Shown here piece after piece: positions 32,608-40,842 of a stretch of DNA of 40,842 bases. Origin of the DNA: Solimonas sp040391865. GTDB lineage: Bacteria; Pseudomonadota; Gammaproteobacteria; Nevskiales; Nevskiaceae. The DNA is taken from positions 1 through 40,842 of the forward strand of contig JBEBWZ010000014.1 of the NCBI GenBank assembly GCA_040391865.1, given 5' to 3'. Each line of letters opens with the position of its first letter. Position 1 is the stretch's first letter. The position numbers and the translations under genes are program-made. The notes beneath the pieces were generated by a model. The model had not been told where the DNA came from and ran no database searches. It worked only from the letters and a program-made list of their open reading frames with translations.

Positions 32608-34770
32608 GTGCATCCTCATCTGGTCACCATTTCCGTCCCCGTGCCGCTGCACCGGTGCTTCGATTACCAGGTGCCGGAAGGCCTGCCCGCGCCGCTGCGC
32701 CCGGGACAGCGGGTGCGCGTGCCGTTCGGGCGGCAGCAGCTGGTGGGCGTGGTGCTGCATCCGCCCCGCGAGCTGAGCGGCGAGCCCGGTGACTATCGGC
32801 CGCTGGCCGAGCTGCTCGACACCGAGCCGCTGCTGCCGCCGGAACTGCTGGGGCTGTGCGAATGGGCTGCCGGCTATTACCAGCACCCGCTGGGCGAGGT
32901 GCTGGCGGCGGCGATGCCCGGCAGTTTCAAGAAGGGCGCCCCCGCCGTTGCCGACGTTCCGCAGTCCCTGTTCCTGACCGCTGCCGGTCATGCCGCGCTG
33001 GCCAGCCTGCCGGCGCGGCAGCGCGCACAACGCGCGGCGCTGGAGTCTCTGTTGCCGGGGCCGCTGCCGCTGGCTGCCATCGCCGCGGCGATGCGTCGTC
33101 GCCTGTTCGATGAGGGCTGGATCGAACAGCGCGCAGAACCGGCGCGTGCGCAGCCGCCACGCACGCAGGCGCCGACGCTGACGGAGGAACAGAACGCCGC
33201 CCTGCGCGCACTGCGCGATGGCGAGGGTTTTGCGGTGAGCTTGCTGCAGGGCGTGACCGGCAGCGGCAAGACCGAGCTGTATCTGCAACGCATCGAGGAC
33301 CAACTGGCGCTGGGACGGCAGGTGCTGGTGCTGGCGCCGGAGATCGGGCTGACGCCGCAGTTGCTCGCACGTTTTCGCGAGCGCCTGGGCGACGGCGTGG
33401 TCGGTTATCACTCCGGGCTCGGCGATCGCGAACGCGAGCAGTCGTGGCTGGCCGCACGCGATGGCCGCGCGCGGGTGGTGGTCGGCACCCGCTCGGCGGT
33501 GCTGGTGCCGTTTGCGCGGCTGGGCCTGATCGTGGTCGACGAGGAACACGATGCCTCGTACAAGCAGCAGGACGGATTCCGCTACAACGCGCGCGATGTC
33601 GCGATCGTGCGGGCGCAGCGACTGGGCGCGCCGGTGATCCTCGGTACCGCCACGCCGGCGCTGGAAACCCTGCATAACGCCAACAACGGCCGCTATCGCC
33701 ATGTGCGGCTACATCGCCGGGTCCACGATGGCGCGCCGCCGACCGTGCGCATTCTCGACGTGCGCAACCAACCGCTGCGCGACGGCCTCTCGCCGCAACT
33801 GCTGGGCGCGGTGCAACGCTGTCTCGATCAGGATGGCCAGGCGCTGCTGTTCATCAATCGCCGCGGCTATGCGCCGGTGCTGCTGTGTCACAGCTGCGCC
33901 TGGAGCGCGCCGTGCACCGAGTGCGATGCGCACATGACCCTGCACCGTGCACGCGGCCTGCTGGTCTGCCATCACTGCGGCGCGCAGCAGCCGATACCAC
34001 GGGTGTGCCCGTCCTGCGGCGGCAAGGAACTGGTGGCGATGGGGCAGGGCACCGAGCGCATCGAGCAGGCGCTGGCCAACCGCTTTCCGCGTCATCGCGT
34101 CGAGCGTTTCGATTCCGACAGGATCGGCAGCCCGGCGGCGCTGGCCCGTTTGCTCGACGACATCCGTGCGCGCCGCATCCATATCCTGGTCGGCACCCAG
34201 ATTCTCGCCAAGGGCCATGATTTTCCCGGCCTGTCGCTGGTCGGCATCGTTTCCGCCGATCAGGCGCTCTACGGTGCGGACTTCCGCGCGATCGAACGCA
34301 TGGGCCAGCTGGTGACCCAGGTGGCCGGCCGCGCGGGTCGCGACGGCAGTGCGGGTGAAGTCTGGCTGCAAACCCACGAACCAGAGCATCCGCTGCTGCG
34401 CACGCTGGTCGAACAGGGTTACGACGCCTTATCCAGTGCCCTGCTGCGCGAGCGCGAGGGCGCCGGCCTGCCGCCGTTCTCGCATCTGGTGCTGTTGCGC
34501 GCCGAAGCGCGCGAACAAGGCGTTGCCTTGCGATTTCTGACCGCCGCCGGCGCACTGTTCGCCGATACCGCGGGCGTGATCGTGACCGATGCGATCCCTT
34601 CAAGCATGGAGCGTCGTGCCGGTTACGCGCGCGCACAGCTGTTGCTGCAATCCGCCAGCCGTGCGGCGTTGCATCGCGCGCTCGCCGCCGCGGTGCCACG
34701 CATGAGCGGCCTGCCCGAAGCGCGCGGCGTGCGTTGGTCGGTGGACGTCGATCCCGCCGATCTGTTCTAG
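32608..34770 (+). CDS. priA: primosomal protein N' (replication restart helicase PriA)
   Basis: This 720-residue protein is a full PriA. Its N-terminal DNA-binding region begins HLVTISVPVPLHRCFDYQVP. Walker A is GVTGSGKTELYLQRIE (about residue 215), and Walker B is VVDEEHDASYKQQDGFRYNA. The zinc module has eight Cys (CHSCAWSAPCTECD, CHHCGAQQPIPRVCPSCGG), and the last helicase motif is QVAGRAGRDG. It reloads the replisome at stalled forks. GTG 32608 gives the conserved N-terminus. The argS gene lies about 5 kb downstream, an association also seen in other Gammaproteobacteria, although here three other genes intervene on the minus strand. Confidence 0.97.
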   Translation: MHPHLVTISVPVPLHRCFDYQVPEGLPAPLRPGQRVRVPFGRQQLVGVVLHPPRELSGEPGDYRPLAELLDTEPLLPPELLGLCEWAAGYYQHPLGEVLAAAMPGSFKKGAPAVADVPQSLFLTAAGHAALASLPARQRAQRAALESLLPGPLPLAAIAAAMRRRLFDEGWIEQRAEPARAQPPRTQAPTLTEEQNAALRALRDGEGFAVSLLQGVTGSGKTELYLQRIEDQLALGRQVLVLAPEIGLTPQLLARFRERLGDGVVGYHSGLGDREREQSWLAARDGRARVVVGTRSAVLVPFARLGLIVVDEEHDASYKQQDGFRYNARDVAIVRAQRLGAPVILGTATPALETLHNANNGRYRHVRLHRRVHDGAPPTVRILDVRNQPLRDGLSPQLLGAVQRCLDQDGQALLFINRRGYAPVLLCHSCAWSAPCTECDAHMTLHRARGLLVCHHCGAQQPIPRVCPSCGGKELVAMGQGTERIEQALANRFPRHRVERFDSDRIGSPAALARLLDDIRARRIHILVGTQILAKGHDFPGLSLVGIVSADQALYGADFRAIERMGQLVTQVAGRAGRDGSAGEVWLQTHEPEHPLLRTLVEQGYDALSSALLREREGAGLPPFSHLVLLRAEAREQGVALRFLTAAGALFADTAGVIVTDAIPSSMERRAGYARAQLLLQSASRAALHRALAAAVPRMSGLPEARGVRWSVDVDPADLF

Positions 34771-34790
34771 CGCACGGTGCCGCAAACAAA

Positions 34791-34815
34791 ACGGGGCCGC
34801 AGTTCGCGGCCCCGT
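34791..34815 (-). terminator. terminator between priA and the barrel protein gene
   Basis: ACGGGGCCGC and GCGGCCCCGT form a 10-bp stem with loop AGTTC. On the minus strand it is followed by TTTGTTTG, giving a good Rho-independent terminator for the gene ending at 34835. On the plus strand it may also stop priA transcripts, though the U-run there is poor. Confidence 0.8.
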
Positions 34816-34834
34816 TCGGTACAACGCGAAACGC

Positions 34835-35551
34835 TCAGAAGCGGTAGTGCAGGCCCAGGTTCAGCACCGGCCACAGCTTCAAGTCCGTGGCATCGTCTTC
34901 CAGATCGGCGCGTTCCTTGGCCAGTTCGGCCTGGAAGGTCGGATCGTTGCTGACATCGATACGGCCGGGGCTACCGGCGACCGTCGGATCGCAACCGACA
35001 TCGGTGACATCACAGGCGAAACCCGATGCGGTCAGATCAATCTTCGCCGAGCCGGTGAACAGCACGCCGAGATCGAAGCTGACGCCAAAGCCGCTGCCGT
35101 TGGTGGTGCCACCCCAGCCGATGCCGAGATACGGTGCCGCGGAGCCGAGATCAAAGCCGCCGTCGAGACGCAGGTCGCCGTCGTATTCGCTGTCACCCAC
35201 CTCATAGACGTCGCGGCCGCTGGCGTTCAGCGTCAGCTCCGGCGCTGCGCTGTAAACGCCGGTCGTGATGCGAAAGCCGCCCGCAAATGGCTTGATGTCG
35301 ATCAGGCCCGACAGCGCGCCGAGCTTGAGCTTGGCCTTGTAGTTGATGCCCTCGTCGTCATCGTCGTAGCTGTACGAGCCGAAGCTGTAGCCCGCGCGCA
35401 GATCCACGTACTTGTTCAGACCGTAGGTGTAACTGAGGCCGATACCATCGGTCCCGATACGCGCGCCGACGCCATGCGTGGACGCCACATCCTCCGCCAT
35501 GGCCGTTGCCGACACGCACAGCAGCCCCGCCGCCAAAATCAGTTTCTTCAC
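34835..35551 (-). CDS. outer-membrane beta-barrel protein
   Basis: This 238-residue exported protein has a signal peptide (KKLILAAGLLCVSATAMA) and alternating beta strands such as GVGARIGTDGIGLSYTYGLN, VDLRAGYSFGSYSYDDDDEG and PYLGIGWGG. It ends in LHYRF, the aromatic C-terminus that directs barrel insertion. A 40-residue charged insertion precedes the last strand (FQAELAKERADLEDDATDLK). GTG 35551 follows GGGGGA closely. The size suggests a small eight- to ten-strand barrel. Function is unknown; it may be structural or a small-molecule pore. Confidence 0.85.
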   Translation of the reverse strand: MKKLILAAGLLCVSATAMAEDVASTHGVGARIGTDGIGLSYTYGLNKYVDLRAGYSFGSYSYDDDDEGINYKAKLKLGALSGLIDIKPFAGGFRITTGVYSAAPELTLNASGRDVYEVGDSEYDGDLRLDGGFDLGSAAPYLGIGWGGTTNGSGFGVSFDLGVLFTGSAKIDLTASGFACDVTDVGCDPTVAGSPGRIDVSNDPTFQAELAKERADLEDDATDLKLWPVLNLGLHYRF

Positions 35552-35733
35552 AAATCCCCCAACCGATAAATTGAAACCAGAAAGGTCCGAGTCCTGTTTC
35601 CAGAACCCGGACCCGTAATCGCCGCACCTCGCATCGCGCGCTTGTTGGCAAGCTACCGCGTCAACGGCGCGGCGAGGATATCGGGTCGGCCCGAGCACGC
35701 CAACAGCGCTATCGGACCAGGGCCCCTGAAAGC

Positions 35734-36726
35734 TCAGCAAGGATCGGAATTGATCGCGTCTTGCACCGTTTCAGCCGACAACGACATACCCACACCTTCG
35801 TTGAGATGCAGCGTGGCGCTACCATCGGTATTGAAGGTATACACGGCCTTGTTGGCACCCGAGCGGATTTCCAGCTTGCCGCCGCGCGGATAGCGACTCT
35901 GCATGTCGAGGTCATGACCGACCGGCGTCGACATCGTGACCTTGCCGCCTGCGCATTCGCTCGACTCGTAAGCCAGGGTGAAATCACGGATCGTCACCAT
36001 GTCCGCGTCATAGGACACGATGATCGGCTTGCCCTCTTCGCCATACCGACCCTTGCCGGTATAGGTGCCGCTGCCGCTGCTTTCGGTCCAGTGCTCGTCA
36101 TCCTCATACTGGCCGATGACCCGCACCTCACCCTGCTCGTCATTCTTCCGTCGCATCTCCAGCAGCATCTGCGAGGAATAAATGCCGGACCAGCCCGTAC
36201 CCTGCTCGGTCTCGACAAACGGCTGGCCGTTGCTGCCGCCCATGGTGATATAGAACAACTGCGAACCGTCATCACGCACGCCGGACTGACCAGCCTCATG
36301 GTTGCCATGACTGGTCCAGGAATAGCTGCCCTCGCCAGACTTGCAGTTGTTGAGCACCGTCCTTACATACTCGACCTGCACACCCTTGATATCGAGTAGC
36401 GGAAAGTCATGGCTGCCCTCACCGGCCGCCGTCTCATAGGTGCCGCTGACCCCGCAGCTGCTCGCCGCTTTCGCGCGCTTCGCAACGACGTCGCCGGGCG
36501 GCAGGCTGCCGGCCGCCGCGCCGACATCCGCCATTTCGTTGCTGATGTCCTGCATGAACGCAAAGGCGTTGTTCAATTCTCGGTTGGCGTCATCCGCCGT
36601 CGCCAGCGCAACGGCACCGGTCGGAAAGTCGCCGCCGATCCCCGAACCGCCGCCATCGTCGCTACCGCAGCCGGCGACGAGCAGGGACCCGCCCAGTGCC
36701 GCGATCACAAGAAGTTGTTTGTTCAT
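35734..36726 (-). CDS. lipoprotein of unknown function
   Basis: This 330-residue protein has a lipoprotein signal peptide with lipobox LVAGC at residue 20, then a Gly/Asp-rich spacer (GSDDGGGSGIGGDFP). The rest is beta-rich with many Gly, Ser and Thr and conserved-looking aromatic strands (GSYSWTSHGNHEAG, GTYTGKGRYGEEGKPI). It ends with Cys after NSDP. GGGAG lies seven bases before ATG 36726. No family was recognised. It ends about 180 bases upstream of the barrel gene on the same strand and is divergent from the LuxR/hydrolase gene. Confidence 0.8.
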   Translation of the reverse strand: MNKQLLVIAALGGSLLVAGCGSDDGGGSGIGGDFPTGAVALATADDANRELNNAFAFMQDISNEMADVGAAAGSLPPGDVVAKRAKAASSCGVSGTYETAAGEGSHDFPLLDIKGVQVEYVRTVLNNCKSGEGSYSWTSHGNHEAGQSGVRDDGSQLFYITMGGSNGQPFVETEQGTGWSGIYSSQMLLEMRRKNDEQGEVRVIGQYEDDEHWTESSGSGTYTGKGRYGEEGKPIIVSYDADMVTIRDFTLAYESSECAGGKVTMSTPVGHDLDMQSRYPRGGKLEIRSGANKAVYTFNTDGSATLHLNEGVGMSLSAETVQDAINSDPC

Positions 36727-36847
36727 CGGTTTCTCCCGAAAATTAGTTGCCGCTACGATCCTGCATGAGCTCCGCCCGGAGACGCCTGCGCTGGTCTCTG
36801 CAGGGGTCGTCGCGGTTGGGGTGACCTTGCCAGCATCGTCCGTCCCG

Positions 36848-36873
36848 CCGCATTACCCATTTGGGTAATGCGG
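36848..36873. promoter_or_regulatory. perfect 26-bp palindrome upstream of the LuxR/hydrolase gene
   Basis: CCGCATTACCCA (36848-36859) and TGGGTAATGCGG (36862-36873) are perfect inverted 12-base arms around TT. It lies 90 bases before the LuxR/hydrolase start and 121 bases before the divergent lipoprotein start. No U-run follows it. Its position and symmetry suggest an operator for a dimeric regulator, most simply the adjacent LuxR-type protein. Confidence 0.6.
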
Positions 36874-36963
36874 TCTGTGCCGCGATCGCGGCGCCGCGTG
36901 CTTGGGAAGTCGCCGCGGCTCTGCGACACTGCCACGCCCCCCATATCCACCATCCCTCCCACC

Positions 36964-38811
36964 ATGACCACTGCCGTCAATACTCCGCGTGCATTGTCCG
37001 AACTGATCGGATTGGTCTACGACGCTGCAACCGACCTCAGCGTGTGGCCGGAGCTGCTGGATGGCATTGCCGGCTACCTGCAGCAGCCGGATGAGCAAAC
37101 GCCGCAACTCGATCCGACACGTATGCAGGAGTTGCTCACGCAATGGTTCGAGCACGATGCGCTACCGGATGAGAATCACGTTTCCGGGGAGCTGCAGCTG
37201 CTGGCGCTGCTGGCGCCGCATTTCGTGCGCGCCAACGCGCTGCACCGGGAACTGACCGAGGCCGAGGAAGGTCGCGCGCTGCTCGAAAGCGCGCTCGACC
37301 GGCTGCCGCTGGGGATGGCGATCGTCGATCGCGACGGCCGCATTGCCGGCATGAATCGCGCCCTGCTGGAAATCACGCGCCACCATCCACTGCTGAGGAT
37401 CGAGGGCGGCCTGCTGCGAGCAACGCCACCACAGCGATTGCAGGACGCGCTCCACCAGGTCATCGATCGCACTGCCCGCAGCAGCCAGCAGTTGCATCTG
37501 GACACGCACAGCGACGATGCGCTGTCGATCCTGGTTTCGCACATGGTGTTCAAGGGCCAGCGCGAACAGGCCGGTCGCGCCGTGGTGTTCGTCGCCAGCC
37601 GCGCCTTGCATCAACTGTCGGAAACATCATTGATCACGGCGTACGGCCTGACGCCGGCCGAGGCACAGCTGACGCAGGGCCTGGTGCGTGGCCGCACGCT
37701 GGAACAGCTGGCCGCCGAACGCACCGTCACCATCCATACCACGCGCGCGCAACTCAAATCGGTGTTTGCCAAGGTCGGGGTGCGGCGCCAGCCCGAGCTG
37801 CTGCAGACCCTGTACTCCAGTCCGGTTTGGCTGACCTCGGCCCCCCCACAGGCGGCGCCGCTGGGCGGCGACAGCAGCCGCGCCGCCGGCAACGGCGACA
37901 ACCGGTTGCGACTGCGCGATGGCCGCTGGCTGGCCTATTGCGATATCGGCAAGGCCGACGATCTGCCGGTGATCATGATGCATGGCATCAGCGGCTCACG
38001 CGGGCAGCGGCATCCCGACGACAGCCTGCTGGGCCGCTACGGCATCCGCCTGATCATCCCCGACCGCCCCGGCTCCGGTGATTCCGATCCGCTGCCGCAG
38101 CGTCGCATCATCGATTGGCCGCAGGATGTGGCCGCCCTGGCCGATCACCTCGGACTGGACCGCTTCGCCGTGCTCGGTTTTTCCGGCGGCACCTCGTATG
38201 CGCTGGCCACGGGGGTACAGCTACGCGAGCGCGTCACCCGGGTTTCGCTGGTGGGCTGCATGCCGCCGTTCACCCATATCGAAGACCTGCGCCACTACCT
38301 CCCCGCGTTTCGCGTGATCATGCTGCTGGCCCGTTATGCGCCACGCATGCTGCCGCCAACGTTGCGGGTGATGGTCAACGGCATCCGCAAGAATCCGCAG
38401 CGCTATCTCGATCAGGTGCTGGCGCGGGTCACCGACGCCGATCGCGCGATGTTCGAGGATCCTCGCCTGCGCAAGGCCTACCTCGAAAGCCTGCTGGCCT
38501 CGGTCAAACGCGGAGAACGCGATCTCGCACGGGAAACCCTGCTGGCGGCCCAGGACTGGGGCTTCGATCTGAGCGCGGTGCAGGTACCGGTCACCCTGTG
38601 GCACGGCGAGGGCGACCGCCACGTCTCGATCGCGCTGGCCGAGCGCATCGGCCAGCAGCTGAACGCCGTGGCCCTGCACCGTGTCGCGCAGGCCGGGCAT
38701 TTCATCCTGTATTCGCAGTGGCAGAACATCCTTGCCGAACTGGGTGCCGCCGGCACGACCACCGAACCGGCGCCGGCGCGCGTTGCCGGCATACGGCAGC
38801 GGCGCGGCTGA
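36964..38811 (+). CDS. LuxR-type regulator fused to an alpha/beta hydrolase
   Basis: This 615-residue protein joins two functions. Residues about 1-215 form a helical/PAS-like sensor region (LGMAIVDRDGRIAGMNRALL). Residues about 222-282 are a LuxR-type helix-turn-helix (LTPAEAQLTQGLVRGRTLEQ, then VTIHTTRAQLKSVFAKVG). From about 310 to the end is an alpha/beta hydrolase with HG near 338 (MMHGISGS), nucleophile Ser near 406 in VLGFSGGTSYAL, Asp near 550 in HGEGDRHVS and His near 578 in QAGHFILYS, so the triad appears complete. It may sense and/or hydrolyse an ester or lactone ligand while binding DNA. ATG 36964 has no clear ribosome-binding site. Ligand and targets are unknown. Confidence 0.88.
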   Translation: MTTAVNTPRALSELIGLVYDAATDLSVWPELLDGIAGYLQQPDEQTPQLDPTRMQELLTQWFEHDALPDENHVSGELQLLALLAPHFVRANALHRELTEAEEGRALLESALDRLPLGMAIVDRDGRIAGMNRALLEITRHHPLLRIEGGLLRATPPQRLQDALHQVIDRTARSSQQLHLDTHSDDALSILVSHMVFKGQREQAGRAVVFVASRALHQLSETSLITAYGLTPAEAQLTQGLVRGRTLEQLAAERTVTIHTTRAQLKSVFAKVGVRRQPELLQTLYSSPVWLTSAPPQAAPLGGDSSRAAGNGDNRLRLRDGRWLAYCDIGKADDLPVIMMHGISGSRGQRHPDDSLLGRYGIRLIIPDRPGSGDSDPLPQRRIIDWPQDVAALADHLGLDRFAVLGFSGGTSYALATGVQLRERVTRVSLVGCMPPFTHIEDLRHYLPAFRVIMLLARYAPRMLPPTLRVMVNGIRKNPQRYLDQVLARVTDADRAMFEDPRLRKAYLESLLASVKRGERDLARETLLAAQDWGFDLSAVQVPVTLWHGEGDRHVSIALAERIGQQLNAVALHRVAQAGHFILYSQWQNILAELGAAGTTTEPAPARVAGIRQRRG

Positions 38812-38835
38812 AGCACGCCGCTGCCTGCCGCCGCC

Positions 38836-39408
38836 TCAACCGCCCAGCGACTGCCGGAAGACCAGTGCGCTGATGCCCAGCACGATGAACAGTCCCGCCG
38901 CCGCGAACCGGATCGGCTTCAAGGGCAGGCGTGTGGCAACTGCGGCGCCCAGGAACACCACCGGCACGTCGGCCAGCATCATCCCGGTCGTGGTCCCGGC
39001 GATCACTTCGAGCAGCGCGTCGTAACGCACCGCCAGCACCGTGGTCGCGATCTGCGTCTTGTCGCCGATCTCGGCGAGGAAGAACGCCACGGTGGTGATC
39101 CAGAACACGCTGCTGCCGCTGCGCTGCGCCTCGGCTTCCTCGACGGTATCGGGCTTCAGCGCCCACAGGCCCACCGCGATGAACGAGACGCCGACCAGCC
39201 ACGGCAGCCATTCCGGGGCGATCAGGCCACGCAGCCAGTGCCCGGCGAGACCTGCCAGGGCGTGATTGAACACGGTTGCGGTGAGGATGCCGGCGATGAT
39301 CAGCCACGGACGCCGGAAACGGGTCGCCAGCAGCAATGCGAGCAGCTGGGTCTTGTCACCGATCTCGCCGAGAAACACGGCGCCGGTGGAGATGAAGAAA
39401 GCTTCCAT
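38836..39408 (-). CDS. TMEM165/GDT1 family manganese exporter
   Basis: This 190-residue membrane protein has two halves, each with the family signature: VFLGEIGDKTQLLALLLA near residue 10 and FFLAEIGDKTQIATTVLA in the middle. About six transmembrane helices are visible. UPF0016/GDT1 proteins export Mn2+ (MneA-type in Vibrio) or exchange Ca2+/Mn2+. ATG 39408 is chosen because the protein then begins at the first helix; upstream residues are not conserved. The yybP-ykoY riboswitch directly upstream is strong evidence that manganese controls it and is its cargo. It converges with the LuxR/hydrolase gene. Confidence 0.94.
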   Translation of the reverse strand: MEAFFISTGAVFLGEIGDKTQLLALLLATRFRRPWLIIAGILTATVFNHALAGLAGHWLRGLIAPEWLPWLVGVSFIAVGLWALKPDTVEEAEAQRSGSSVFWITTVAFFLAEIGDKTQIATTVLAVRYDALLEVIAGTTTGMMLADVPVVFLGAAVATRLPLKPIRFAAAGLFIVLGISALVFRQSLGG

Positions 39409-39484
39409 GAGTCTTGATGTAATTTCAGGGCCGGGCGCAGGACGATGAACGCAGGACCGCACGTAGCTCGCCCGGCGGCCGCTG

Positions 39485-39606
39485 CGTGTGTCCTGGTCTC
39501 GTCACACCGGCAGGACTCAGCAGGCCCTGTGGCTGATCGCACCATGGCCGCGAGGCCAAGTATGTTGACGCGATCTTCCGCTGTACGCGGAACGACTACT
39601 CCCCAA
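39485..39606 (-). promoter_or_regulatory. yybP-ykoY manganese riboswitch
   Basis: The leader of the GDT1 gene carries the hallmark yybP-ykoY elements in order: TTTGGGGAGTAG (39606-39595), a short hairpin CCGCGTACAGCGG, then CGTCAACATACT (39570-39559), and later GAGACC (39500-39495). In this family the two loops dock around Mn2+ and switch on Mn export genes. The remaining leader down to 39409 would hold the expression platform. Recognised by the conserved loop sequences; not folded by computation. Confidence 0.88.
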
Positions 39607-39633
39607 AAACGGCCGGAAGCTTAACCGAAGGCC

Positions 39634-39654
39634 GCGCCGGCGGGAAGCCGGCGC
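39634..39654. repeat. GC-rich inverted repeat in the argS upstream region
   Basis: GCGCCGGC-GGGAA-GCCGGCGC is a perfect 8-bp inverted repeat. It is directly followed by TACAAT (39655-39660), which could serve as a -10 box for argS, but no -35 box was seen. It may be a dispersed REP-type element or a terminator for read-through toward either side. Confidence 0.5.
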
Positions 39655-39731
39655 TACAATTCGCGGCCCAGAGCCCGCGCCCGGTCAGCCGCCGCCGGGC
39701 TCATCCGATCGCACGTTGTCTCCATCCGCTC

Positions 39732-40842
39732 ATGAAAACCCATCTGCAGGATCTGCTTGCTGCTGCGCTGGCCAAGACCCTGGCCGCGTTCAATGCCGAC
39801 GCGCAGGCGTCGATCCAGCTCGACCCGACCAAGGACGCCAAGTTCGGCGATTTCCAGACCAATCTGGCGATGCAGCTGGCCAAGCCGCTGGGCAAGCCAC
39901 CGCGCGCGATCGCGGAGCTGCTGATCGCCAACCTGCCGGCCTCGCCGCAGCTGGAGAAAGCGGAGATCGCCGGCCCCGGCTTCATCAATTTCTTTCTGGC
40001 GAGGACCGCGGTGCAGGCGGTGGTCAGTGAGGTCCTGACGCAACGCGAACGCTATGGCCTGAACACCGAGGCCAGCGGCCAGCAGGTGCTGATCGAATTC
40101 GTCTCCGCGAACCCGACCGGGCCGCTGCATGTCGGTCACGGCCGTCAGGCGGCGCTGGGCGATGCGCTGTCGAACTTGCTGCAGACGCAGGGCTGGGCGG
40201 TGCATCGCGAGTACTACTACAACGACGCCGGGGTGCAGATCGCAACACTCGCGACCTCGGTGCAGGCGCGCGCGCGCGGCCACAAGCCGGGCGATGCCGA
40301 ATGGCCGGCCTCCGCCTACAACGGCGATTACATCGCCGACATCGCCGCGGATTTCCTCGCAAAGAAAACCGTTGCCGCCTCCGATGGCGAGCCGGCTACC
40401 GGCAGCGGCGATGTCGACGATCTCGATTCGATCCGCCGCTTCGCCGTCGCCTACCTGCGCCGCGAACAGGACATCGATCTGCAGACCTTCGGTGTGCGCT
40501 TCGATCAGTACTATCTCGAAAGCTCGCTGTACACCGAAGGCAAGGTCGAGCAGACCGTCAACGCGCTGATCGCCGCCGGCCACACCTACGAGCAGGAGGG
40601 CGCACTGTGGCTGCGTACCACCGACTACGGTGACGACAAGGACCGCGTGATGCGCAAGTCCGACGGCAGCTTCACCTATTTCGTGCCGGACGTGGCCTAT
40701 CACGTCACCAAGTGGCAGCGCGGCTACGGCACCGTGATCAACATCCAGGGCAGCGATCACCACGGCACCATCGCGCGTGTGCGCGCCGGCCTGCAGGCGC
40801 TGGACGTCGGCATTCCCAAGGGCTATCCCGACTACGTGCTGC
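39732..40842 (+). CDS. argS: arginyl-tRNA synthetase (5' part)
   Basis: The first 370 codons of ArgS are present; the gene runs off the right edge. The N-terminal additional domain begins KTHLQDLLAAALAKTLAAF. The class I signature appears in ANPTGPLHVGHGRQAALGDA (HVGHGR equals HIGH), with REYYYNDAGVQI and FTYFVPDVAYHVTKW typical of ArgS. It attaches arginine to its tRNA. The KMSKS-equivalent region and the anticodon-binding domain are beyond the window. No interruption was seen in the part present. Confidence 0.97.
   Translation, partial: MKTHLQDLLAAALAKTLAAFNADAQASIQLDPTKDAKFGDFQTNLAMQLAKPLGKPPRAIAELLIANLPASPQLEKAEIAGPGFINFFLARTAVQAVVSEVLTQRERYGLNTEASGQQVLIEFVSANPTGPLHVGHGRQAALGDALSNLLQTQGWAVHREYYYNDAGVQIATLATSVQARARGHKPGDAEWPASAYNGDYIADIAADFLAKKTVAASDGEPATGSGDVDDLDSIRRFAVAYLRREQDIDLQTFGVRFDQYYLESSLYTEGKVEQTVNALIAAGHTYEQEGALWLRTTDYGDDKDRVMRKSDGSFTYFVPDVAYHVTKWQRGYGTVINIQGSDHHGTIARVRAGLQALDVGIPKGYPDYVL

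Noticed and set aside
32490..32610. Replication origin next to priA
   Set aside because: Only one DnaA box is present and none of the usual origin neighbours (dnaA, dnaN, gidA) are in the window.
32500..33702. 400-codon minus-strand frame opposite priA
   Set aside because: Antisense to conserved PriA motifs and without any coding signature.
39654..40763. 369-codon minus-strand frame at the right end
   Set aside because: It is antisense to argS, whose HVGHGR signature and other motifs are clear on the plus strand.

Overview
The window is about 41 kb of GC-rich DNA from one bacterial chromosome. It starts at a run of 24 C residues, which looks like a contig edge, and ends inside argS. Several features point to a gammaproteobacterium, perhaps of the Xanthomonadales/Nevskiales type: a TtpC-type TonB2 operon, YhhQ, MgtE, a PriA-ArgS neighbourhood, a yybP-ykoY element before a GDT1-type exporter, and a possible sRNA with C-rich loops like Xanthomonas sX13. 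This placement is an inference from gene content. No rRNA, tRNA, CRISPR array or insertion sequence was seen.

Layout. 176-1731 (minus): ECF sigma factor and FecR-type regulator, overlapping by 4 bases. 1910-2650 (plus): YhhQ. 2687-8237 (minus): a compact TonB2 energy-transduction operon in the order DUF3450 protein, TtpC, ExbB, ExbD, ExbD, TonB, TPR protein. The first exbD carries an in-frame TAA at codon 11. 8397-21943: a catabolic region with a TonB-dependent receptor and aldehyde dehydrogenase (minus), a TetR-type regulator (plus), a Rieske oxygenase and acyl-CoA synthetase (minus), a Zn alcohol dehydrogenase and enoyl-CoA hydratase-like protein (plus), and a carotenoid/stilbene cleavage oxygenase, CurA-like reductase and GST (minus).

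The central observation is that the four catabolic promoters share one 15-bp palindrome, CCTWAC-N3-GTWAGG. In three of them it fills the same positions of a 17-bp spacer between the -35 and -10 boxes. In the fourth it overlaps the -10. All ten structural genes therefore look like one regulon for uptake and oxidation of an outside compound, perhaps an aryl-alkene, stilbene or apocarotenoid. The adjacent TonB2 machine could power its receptor. The TetR-type protein encoded in the middle lacks about eight residues of its DNA-binding helix-turn-helix, so it is unclear whether it still reads these operators.

22305-32199 holds mixed genes: a second GST, a small lipoprotein, a uracil-DNA glycosylase-like protein, MgtE, a dihydrolipoyl dehydrogenase-like flavoprotein, a periplasmic PQQ/haem c dehydrogenase, a candidate sRNA (30066-30153, minus), two uncharacterised proteins and an EamA transporter. 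32608-40842 holds priA, an outer-membrane barrel protein, a lipoprotein, a LuxR/hydrolase fusion with a perfect 26-bp palindrome upstream, a GDT1-family manganese exporter behind a manganese riboswitch, and the 5' part of argS.
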